This document shows positions 1-8,030 of a DNA stretch of 8,030 bases, in pieces. The DNA lies in contig JASJPK010000131.1 of the NCBI GenBank assembly GCA_031426735.1, positions 1 to 8,030 on the forward strand, read 5' to 3'. The notes under the pieces were generated by a model. It had not been told where the DNA came from. It saw only the letters and a list, made by a program, of their open reading frames with translations, and made no database searches. A program made the translations under genes and the position numbers. The DNA is from PFJX01 sp031426735 (lineage in GTDB: Bacteria; Pseudomonadota; Gammaproteobacteria; Burkholderiales; Thiobacillaceae). Numbering within the stretch: position 1 is the stretch's first letter; each line of letters begins with the position of its first letter.

Positions 1-4249
<4,249 letters not shown>

Positions 4250-4270
4250 AAAGGCTCCGTGTCGGTGACA

Positions 4271-4284
4271 GGGATCAGGGATCA
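4271..4284 (-). repeat. Tandem 7-base repeat beside the rpoB leader hairpin
   Basis: GGGATCA occurs twice in direct tandem on the plus strand (4271-4277 and 4278-4284). The second copy includes the start of the hairpin arm at 4281, so ATCAG is present twice next to the structure. The downstream arm could therefore pair in two registers over 5 bases. This may be chance or a small slippage duplication. Confidence 0.6.
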
Positions 4285-4322
4285 GACCGTAAGGACTACC
4301 TCAATAGTTCCTGCGGTCTGAT
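4281..4322 (-). promoter_or_regulatory. Long hairpin upstream of rpoB, candidate RNase III processing site
   Basis: The arms ATCAGACCG (4281-4289 on the plus strand) and CGGTCTGAT (4314-4322) pair perfectly over 9 bp. Inside them AGGA (4292-4295) pairs with TCCT (4309-4312), and CTA (4296-4298) pairs with TAG (4305-4307), leaving a 6-base loop and small bulges. The total is about 16 bp in a 42-base element that ends about 30 bases before the rpoB start. Length and position resemble the RNase III substrate between rplL and rpoB in E. coli. The enzyme assignment is inference. Confidence 0.6.
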
Positions 4323-4432
4323 TCCTGCAAAGCGAAAAGGCCGGCTAGCCGAATGCTCGCCAAGGAAGAACCCTTGGACAGGCGCTGGCCGCCAGCCTGG
4401 AATGGGCAGAAAACGCCCATGCCGCGTCTTGA

Positions 4433-4807
4433 TTACTTAATCTCGGCAGTGGCGCCAGCTTCGACCAACTGCTTGAGAATGTCGTCGGCCTCGGCTTTGG
4501 GACAGGCTTCCTTGACCGGCTTCGGCGCGCCGTCGACCAGATCTTTGGCTTCTTTCAGGCCAAGACCGGTAATTGCACGCACCACCTTGATCACGCTGAC
4601 CTTGTTGGCGCCGCAGGAAGTCAGAATGACATCGAATTCAGTCTTCTCTTCCACGACAGCGGCAGCGGCACCGGCACCAGGTGCAGCGGCGGCAAACGAA
4701 GCGGCAGAAACGCCGAACTTCTCTTCGAACGCCTTGACCAGGTCATTCAGTTCCATAACCGTCATCGAGCCTACGGCTTCCAGGATGTCTTCTTTACTAA
4801 TTGCCAT
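4433..4807 (-). CDS. rplL: 50S ribosomal protein L7/L12
   Basis: Stalk protein of the large subunit. Dimers bind the L10 C-terminal helix, and their mobile C-terminal domains recruit and stimulate translational GTPases such as EF-Tu and EF-G. The 124 residues show the usual layout: N-terminal dimerisation domain (about 1-32, MAISKEDILEAVGSM), an Ala/Gly-rich hinge (about 33-52), and the C-terminal domain from EEKTEFDVIL with the factor-binding run KVVRAITGLGLKEAKDLV (about 74-91). I chose the ATG at 4807 because TAGGAG lies 9 bases upstream and the protein then matches the family start; an in-frame start three codons earlier falls between that site and the gene. The gene follows rplJ after 50 bases. 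Two cysteines, C65 and C103, are absent from the E. coli protein. Confidence 0.98.
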   Translation of the reverse strand: MAISKEDILEAVGSMTVMELNDLVKAFEEKFGVSAASFAAAAPGAGAAAAVVEEKTEFDVILTSCGANKVSVIKVVRAITGLGLKEAKDLVDGAPKPVKEACPKAEADDILKQLVEAGATAEIK

Positions 4808-4857
4808 GTTAAACAACTCCTAAATCGAAAATTTCAGAATGCACGTGTTTGTGTAGA

Positions 4858-5391
4858 TCAAGCTGCAGCGGCTTCGGCGGCTTCTGCAATCGCAGGTTCT
4901 TCAGCGCCACCGCGTTGCTTGGCAAGTGCAGCCAATACAACGGCGAAGCCAGAAACCGGGGCCTGCATGACACCAAGCAGCCTGGCCAGCAATTCATCGC
5001 GACTCGGTATCGAGGCAAGCGCTTGCACGCCAGCCGGATCAAGTACCTTGCCTGCATATGAACCGGCTTTGAGGACAAGCTTGTCATTGGTTTTTGCGAA
5101 ATCGCTGAGCACCTTCGCAGCCGCGACGGGATCGGCGGAAATGCTATAGATCAGCGGACCAACCATCTTGTCGCTCAGTCCGGCAAACGGGGTTTCCGCT
5201 ACCGCACGGCGCACCAGAGTGTTTTTCAGAACACGTAGAAAGACACCGGATTCGCGTGCCTTCTTGCGCAGTACTGTGAGATTGACAACCTCTACACCCC
5301 GATATTCGGCCACGACGATGGTTTGAGCATTGGCAACCTGCGCCGCAACCTCAGCCACTACGGCCTTCTTTTCATCCAGATTCAGACTCAT
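4858..5391 (-). CDS. rplJ: 50S ribosomal protein L10
   Basis: Base of the L7/L12 stalk. The N-terminal domain binds 23S rRNA beside L11, and the C-terminal helix carries the L7/L12 dimers. The 177 residues open with MSLNLDEKKAVVAEVA, and the family core ARESGVFLRVLKNTLVRRAV lies at about 46-64. The probable stalk-binding helix spans about 132-160 (LLARLLGVMQAPVSGFA), followed by an Ala/Glu-rich tail to the end. It is slightly longer than the 165-residue E. coli protein, mostly in that tail. A strong ribosome site, AAGGAGAT, sits 8 bases before the ATG. In E. coli the L10-L7/L12 complex represses its own mRNA through the upstream leader; the structured 266-base spacer here fits that model. rplL follows after 50 bases. 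Confidence 0.98.
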   Translation of the reverse strand: MSLNLDEKKAVVAEVAAQVANAQTIVVAEYRGVEVVNLTVLRKKARESGVFLRVLKNTLVRRAVAETPFAGLSDKMVGPLIYSISADPVAAAKVLSDFAKTNDKLVLKAGSYAGKVLDPAGVQALASIPSRDELLARLLGVMQAPVSGFAVVLAALAKQRGGAEEPAIAEAAEAAAA

Positions 5392-5432
5392 CGGGTCTTA
5401 TCTCCTTTCAAGTCCACAAACCAACAAGCGGC

Positions 5433-5446
5433 GGCGATCATTCGCC
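5433..5446 (-). promoter_or_regulatory. Small hairpin between L10 leader stem and rplJ ribosome site
   Basis: GGCGA (5433-5437) pairs with TCGCC (5442-5446) around a 4-base loop, in a GC-rich stretch between the nested leader stem and the rplJ ribosome binding site. It could belong to the switch that controls access to the rplJ start, but this is only suggested by position. Confidence 0.4.
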
Positions 5447-5461
5447 ACCCCCACGGCGGCC

Positions 5462-5513
5462 TGAACAAGGAGTTGTGCCAACCGGGGTTGGCCTGTATTC
5501 CTGTCCGGGTTCA
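5462..5513 (-). promoter_or_regulatory. L10 leader: nested hairpin in the rplJ 5' untranslated region
   Basis: A nested stem lies about 70-120 bases upstream of the rplJ start. The outer pairing is TGAAC (5462-5466 on the plus strand) with GTTCA (5509-5513). The middle pairing is AGGA (5468-5471) with TCCT (5499-5502). The inner pairing is GCCAAC (5477-5482) with GTTGGC (5487-5492), closing a 4-base loop. An asymmetric internal loop lies between the middle and inner stems. Known L10 leaders use a bulged stem of this kind to bind the L10-L7/L12 complex and repress translation. The assignment rests on location and fold; I could not test it against a covariance model. Confidence 0.65.
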
Positions 5514-5628
5514 CCGTCTGCGCAGGGAACTACTCGATTAAGCCTTTTAAAAAATGCTTCAGGCACCTGCGGTCTTTGACGATCCACCATTCCCCAAGCA
5601 AGCAAAATGGCAGCCCAAAGTTCGATGC

Positions 5629-5646
5629 CATGCCCCTGCGGGCATG
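5629..5646 (-). other. Hairpin just after the rplA stop
   Basis: CATGCCC (5629-5635) and GGGCATG (5640-5646) form a perfect 7-bp stem with a 4-base loop, starting 11 bases after the tandem TAATAA stop of rplA. No U tract follows in the transcript, so it is not a standard intrinsic terminator. It may protect or delimit the rplKA message, or form the 5' edge of the rplJ leader. The remaining spacer from 5514 to 5628 holds only a weak AT-rich inverted repeat at 5540-5559; I saw no convincing promoter in it. Confidence 0.55.
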
Positions 5647-5657
5647 ACCATTTGTTA

Positions 5658-6356
5658 TTACTCAGCCGCGAGAGAAGCCTGGTCTACGCGTACACCGACA
5701 CCCATGGTGCTGGATACCGAGACCTTCTTCATGTAAACGCCCTTGCTGGCAGCCGGTTTGGCCTTGTTCAACGCCTCGATCAGGGCAACCAGGTTTTCCT
5801 TCAGCGCGGCAGCATCAAATGATGCGCGACCGATGGTGGCATGGATGATGCCGGCCTTGTCCGTACGGTATTGCACCTGGCCGGCTTTGGCGTTTTTGAT
5901 CGCTTCGGCCACGTTCGGCGTTACCGTTCCGACTTTCGGGTTCGGCATCAAACCACGCGGGCCCAGGATCTGGCCCAGCTGACCGACTACACGCATCGCG
6001 TCCGGCGTCGCGATGACCACGTCGAAGTCCATCTTGCCGGCCTTGACTTCAGCGGCCAGGTCATCGAAACCGACGATGTCGGCACCCGCGGCTTTGGCCG
6101 CCTCGGCCAGCGCACCTTGAGCAAACACGGCAACGCGCACCGACTTGCCAAGTCCACGCGGCATCACCACGGAACCGCGCACGACCTGATCGGATTTGCG
6201 CGGATCGACGCCGAGAATGATGGAGGTATCCACCGACTCATCGAACTTCGCCGTCGCCGAATCCTTCACCATGACCAACGCTTCGTCGATGGCATAGGTC
6301 TTGTTACGGTCAACCTTGGATTTCAGTGCAACTAAACGCTTAGAAGTCTTGGCCAT
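5658..6356 (-). CDS. rplA: 50S ribosomal protein L1
   Basis: Protein of the L1 stalk, which moves with deacylated tRNA at the E site. In E. coli it also represses translation of its own rplK-rplA message. The 232 residues are close to the 234 of E. coli. The L1 family signature GQLGQILGPRGLMPNPKVGT runs from residue 125, and the C-terminal part shows KGVYMKKVSVSSTMGVGVRVD (205-225). I chose the ATG at 6356 because the protein then starts MAKTSKRLVALKSKV like its family, and GGAGG lies 9 bases upstream inside the end of rplK. An upstream in-frame ATG would add six residues encoded inside rplK and is unlikely. One base separates it from the rplK stop, so the two are probably translationally coupled. 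It ends with two in-frame stops, TAATAA. Confidence 0.98.
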   Translation of the reverse strand: MAKTSKRLVALKSKVDRNKTYAIDEALVMVKDSATAKFDESVDTSIILGVDPRKSDQVVRGSVVMPRGLGKSVRVAVFAQGALAEAAKAAGADIVGFDDLAAEVKAGKMDFDVVIATPDAMRVVGQLGQILGPRGLMPNPKVGTVTPNVAEAIKNAKAGQVQYRTDKAGIIHATIGRASFDAAALKENLVALIEALNKAKPAASKGVYMKKVSVSSTMGVGVRVDQASLAAE

Positions 6357-6357
6357 G

Positions 6358-6789
6358 TTACACACCCTCCACATTCAGGCCGATGCTGCGTGCACTGCCC
6401 GCAATGGTGCGTACGGCGGCATCCATATCGGCGGCAGTCAGGTCGGGCATCTTGGTCTTGGCAATTTCTTCCAGCTGGGCGCGAGTGATCGTGCCTACCT
6501 TATCGGTATGCGGCTTCGGGCTACCCTTGGTGATACCTGCGGCCTTCTTGATCAGAATCGTCGCCGGCGGCGTCTTCATGATGAACGTGAAGCTCTTGTC
6601 CGCGTAGGCAGTAATCACCACGGGAATCGGCAAACCGGGTTCGACACCCTGAGTCTGGGCGTTGAACGCCTTGCAGAACTCCATGATGTTCAGACCGCGC
6701 TGACCCAGAGCAGGTCCGATAGGGGGCGACGGATTGGCTTTACCCGCCGGTACTTGCAGCTTTACGTAGCCGACAATTTTCTTGGCCAT
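6358..6789 (-). CDS. rplK: 50S ribosomal protein L11
   Basis: Binds the GTPase-associated region of 23S rRNA with L10. It is part of the thiostrepton site and is needed for RelA-dependent stringent signalling in E. coli. The 143 residues are full length. The N-terminal domain holds the proline motif KANPSPPIGPALGQRGLNIM (17-36), which contributes to the thiostrepton pocket. The C-terminal rRNA-binding domain (about 75-143) holds PPATILIKKAAG and ends with SARSIGLNVEGV. GGAGAG lies 4 bases before the ATG. rplA begins one base after the TAA, with its ribosome site inside rplK. Upstream is a 121-base spacer with two hairpins; in E. coli the equivalent spacer carries the rplKAJL promoter, but I could not identify one here. 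Confidence 0.98.
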   Translation of the reverse strand: MAKKIVGYVKLQVPAGKANPSPPIGPALGQRGLNIMEFCKAFNAQTQGVEPGLPIPVVITAYADKSFTFIMKTPPATILIKKAAGITKGSPKPHTDKVGTITRAQLEEIAKTKMPDLTAADMDAAVRTIAGSARSIGLNVEGV

Positions 6790-6849
6790 TTGGCTCTCCA
6801 GAAATGTGAGTCTTATCGCGCGTTCGGTTGCCCTACTTGCGCTCCTCTA

Positions 6850-6897
6850 CCCCGGGGGTTCAGCCCGGGGAAATGTCCGGGCGCTTGCGCACCCGGA
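6850..6897 (-). promoter_or_regulatory. Tandem GC-rich hairpins between nusG and rplK
   Basis: The first hairpin in the transcript (6897-6876) is UCCGGGUGC paired with GCGCCCGGA, 9 bp including one G-U, closed by a GCAA tetraloop of the stable GNRA type. The second (6870-6850) is CCCCGGG paired with CCCGGGG, 7 bp with a 7-base loop. Five bases separate them. Neither is followed by a U run, so neither is a classic intrinsic terminator. They lie 13 bases after the nusG stop and about 60 bases before the rplK start. They could stabilise the upstream message 3' end, cause pausing, or act as a partial attenuator. The rest of the 6790-6910 spacer shows only the rplK ribosome site. Confidence 0.6.
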
Positions 6898-6910
6898 ACA
6901 AAATCGATAA

Positions 6911-7444
6911 TCAGGCTTTCTCGATCTGCGAGAAATCCAGTTCTACCGGGGTCGCACGTCCGAAGATGGTGACCGATACGCGGAGCTTGTTCTTTTCGTA
7001 ATTGACGTCTTCAACGGTGCCGTTGAATTCGTTGAAGGGGCCATCCACCACCCGCACCATCTCGCCGATTTCGAACGTGATCTTGTGCTTGGGCTTCTCC
7101 ACACCTTCCTGCACTTGCTGCAGGATGGCATTGACTTCCTTTTCGCTGATCGGTGCCGGCTTGTTTGCCGTGCCACCAACGAAGCCGGTGACCTTGGCCG
7201 TACTCTTGACCAGGTGCCAAGAGTCATCGTTCATTTCCATCTGCACCAGAACGTAACCCGGAAAGAACTTTCTTTCCGAAGTTTTCTTCTGACCGGACTT
7301 CATCTCGACGACTTCTTCCACCGGCACCAGGATTTCGCCGAAGCTATCCTGCATACCAGCACGCTCGATCCGCTCCTTGAGTGCACGCATCACACTCTTC
7401 TCGAAGCCGGAATAGGCATGCACGACATACCAATGCATCGCCAT
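6911..7444 (-). CDS. nusG: Transcription termination/antitermination factor NusG
   Basis: NusG binds the clamp of elongating RNA polymerase through its N-terminal domain, and its KOW domain contacts Rho or ribosomal protein S10, so it can suppress pausing and couple transcription to translation or termination. At 177 residues it is near the family norm. The N-terminal domain begins WYVVHAYSGFEKSV and includes FFPGYVLVQMEM (about 60-71). The KOW domain starts near EIGEMVRVVDGPFNEFNGTV (126-145) and ends LDFSQIEKA. Three starts are close together: GTG 7447, ATG 7444 and ATG 7438. I chose ATG 7444 because AGGGG lies 6 bases upstream, which is too close for the GTG; ATG 7438 is possible. The chosen start shares one base with the secE TGA, so translation is probably coupled. 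Confidence 0.97.
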   Translation of the reverse strand: MAMHWYVVHAYSGFEKSVMRALKERIERAGMQDSFGEILVPVEEVVEMKSGQKKTSERKFFPGYVLVQMEMNDDSWHLVKSTAKVTGFVGGTANKPAPISEKEVNAILQQVQEGVEKPKHKITFEIGEMVRVVDGPFNEFNGTVEDVNYEKNKLRVSVTIFGRATPVELDFSQIEKA

Positions 7445-7791
7445 CACTCACCCCTCTGCATGATCAGTTTGACCAACCACGTCAGCGATCCGTCCACCAA
7501 CCACAGGAACAGCGCCATCACGATGACAAAGACAACGACAACCCCGGTCATCTGCATGGTTTCCTTACGCGTCGGCCAAACGACCTTGCGCGCTTCGACC
7601 ACGGATTCCTGGGCAAAAACATAGAAACGACGGCCCGGCTCGGTCAACCAGGCAACCCCGGCCGCAGCGACAAGACTCAGGAGAACGGACAACACGCGCA
7701 CGACTGCCGGCATGTCCGATAAAAGGTAAAAACCGGCGATACCGGCCGCAATGAGCAGGCCAGCAGCCAGTAGTTTTAGTTTGTCTGCCAT
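7444..7791 (-). CDS. secE: Preprotein translocase subunit SecE
   Basis: Inner-membrane subunit that clamps SecY in the SecYEG export channel. The 115 residues compare with 127 in E. coli. Three hydrophobic segments are visible, at about 5-24, 28-49 and 83-105, as in the three-helix SecE of proteobacteria. The conserved amphipathic-hinge motif EARKVVWPTRKET is at 66-78, just before the third helix. The only good start is the ATG at 7791. It lacks a clear Shine-Dalgarno sequence: only AAGA is adjacent, and GGAT is about 15 bases away. It begins 45 bases after the tRNA-Trp 3' end and ends in an overlap with nusG, so it is probably on the same transcript as both. Confidence 0.97.
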   Translation of the reverse strand: MADKLKLLAAGLLIAAGIAGFYLLSDMPAVVRVLSVLLSLVAAAGVAWLTEPGRRFYVFAQESVVEARKVVWPTRKETMQMTGVVVVFVIVMALFLWLVDGSLTWLVKLIMQRGE

Positions 7792-7836
7792 TCTTGGGCT
7801 ATCTATCCGGCTTTACCCGATGTCAGTTGTTGTATC

Positions 7837-7912
7837 TGGCAGGCCAGGAGGGTCTCGAACCCCCAACCTTCGGTTTTGGAGACCGACGCTCTGCCAATTG
7901 AGCTACTGGCCT
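7837..7912 (-). tRNA. trnW: tRNA-Trp (anticodon CCA)
   Basis: The 76-base gene folds into a complete cloverleaf. The acceptor stem is AGGCCAG with CTGGCCT. The D stem is GCTC/GAGC. The anticodon stem is TCGGT/ACCGA around the loop CTCCAAA, anticodon CCA, which reads UGG. The T stem is GGGGG/CCCTC with one G-T pair and the loop TTCGAGA. The discriminator is G, and the 3' CCA is encoded in the DNA. The anticodon and the G73 discriminator fit tRNA-Trp identity. It sits between tuf and secE, so it must be cut from a longer transcript if the operon is read through. Confidence 0.98.
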
Positions 7913-7937
7913 GTTGAAGCTAACGCCACCGCCAACA

Positions 7938-7952
7938 GTGCGCTATGCGCAC
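7938..7952 (-). other. Short hairpin between tuf and tRNA-Trp
   Basis: GTGCGC (7938-7943) and GCGCAC (7947-7952) form a perfect 6-bp stem with a 3-base loop, within the 56 bases between the tuf stop and the tRNA 5' end. No U tract follows, so a terminator is unlikely. A role in protecting the tuf message after tRNA processing is possible. Confidence 0.45.
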
Positions 7953-7968
7953 CATCGGCAAGCGGTTA

Positions 7969-8030
7969 TCACTCGATGATTTTGGCGACGACGCCGGCAC
8001 CGACGGTGCGACCGCCTTCACGGATGGCGA
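7969..8030 (-). CDS. tuf: Elongation factor Tu (3' end only)
   Basis: EF-Tu delivers aminoacyl-tRNA to the ribosome as a GTP complex. Only the last 19 codons and the TGA stop lie in the window. They read AIREGGRTVGAGVVAKIIE, the strongly conserved end of domain III of bacterial EF-Tu. Nothing can be said of its start, copy number or promoter. Its position directly upstream of tRNA-Trp and secE is the usual betaproteobacterial arrangement. Confidence 0.96.
   Translation of the reverse strand, partial: AIREGGRTVGAGVVAKIIE

Larger units (their letters stand above)
4250..4432 (-). promoter_or_regulatory. rplL-rpoB intergenic leader with serial hairpins
   Basis: This 183-base untranslated spacer separates the ribosomal protein genes from rpoB. 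In transcript order the hairpins are: ATGGGC/GCCCAT at 4420-4402 with a 7-base loop; GCTGG/CCAGC at 4399-4379, extended by CAG/CTG across a 2-base bulge; CCAAGG/CCTTGG at 4377-4360 with a 6-base loop; and a long hairpin at 4322-4281. None is followed by a clear U tract, so none is a textbook intrinsic terminator. In E. coli the same spacer holds a partial attenuator and an RNase III processing site that lower rpoBC expression relative to the ribosomal proteins. The same role here is inferred from position and structure only. Confidence 0.65.

Noticed and set aside
4334..4352. CGGCTAGCCGGCC followed by TTTT in the transcript, resembling a terminator
   Set aside because: Only about 3-4 bp can pair with a usable loop and the T run is four bases, too weak for an intrinsic terminator.
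4809..5087. 92-codon minus-strand frame overlapping the end of rplJ
   Set aside because: Lies in another frame of rplJ and runs into the rplJ-rplL spacer; no protein-like features.
5540..5559. AT-rich inverted repeat AAGC...GCTT with internal T/A runs in the rplJ leader
   Set aside because: Pairing is interrupted by mismatches and leaves a loop too short to be stable. It has neither a convincing terminator nor a promoter layout.
6790..6849. Possible rplK promoter (a GATAAG -10-like box on the minus strand)
   Set aside because: No acceptable -35 box at the right distance. E. coli has a promoter in this spacer, but the sequence alone does not support one here.
5841..7624. Plus-strand open frames opposite rplA, rplK, nusG and secE
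   Set aside because: Each mirrors a well-recognised minus-strand gene, and none shows a family motif or a credible start.

Overview
This window is a core transcription/translation locus of a Gram-negative bacterium, most likely a betaproteobacterium. Every gene lies on the minus strand, so the biological order runs from right to left: tuf (3' end only) - tRNA-Trp - secE - nusG - rplK - rplA - rplJ - rplL - rpoB (3' end missing). The betaproteobacterial call rests on three things: tuf, tRNA-Trp(CCA) and secE-nusG placed directly upstream of the rplKAJL-rpoB cluster; the protein sequences, especially the RpoB wording; and the fairly GC-rich composition. I cannot name a genus.

Layout in the direction of transcription. 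8030-7969: last 19 codons of EF-Tu. 7912-7837: tRNA-Trp, with the CCA end encoded. 7791-7444: SecE, the small membrane subunit of the Sec translocon. 7444-6911: NusG, the elongation factor, whose preferred start overlaps the secE stop by one base. 6910-6790: spacer with two strong GC-rich hairpins. 6789-6358: L11. 6356-5658: L1, one base after the L11 stop. 5657-5392: 266-base leader with several hairpins, in the position of the L10 autoregulatory leader. 5391-4858: L10. 4807-4433: L7/L12. 4432-4250: 183-base spacer with a series of hairpins, in the position of the attenuator and RNase III site known from Escherichia coli. 4249-1: RNA polymerase beta subunit, open at the left edge, with an estimated 24 or so residues missing. 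rpoC would be expected beyond the left edge but is not seen.

The genes work together in protein synthesis and its coupling to transcription. L11, L10 and L7/L12 form the ribosomal stalk base and stalk where EF-Tu and other GTPases act, and L1 forms the opposite stalk. NusG bridges RNA polymerase and the ribosome or Rho. SecE serves protein export. The structured spacers would allow ribosomal protein and polymerase synthesis to be tuned separately within one transcript.

This is an ordinary, highly conserved housekeeping region. I found no mobile element, CRISPR array, defence system or plainly new system. The points most worth a second look are a net 71-residue insertion in RpoB relative to E. 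coli, a 16-bp hairpin just upstream of rpoB, and a pair of hairpins between nusG and rplK that could re-pair with each other.
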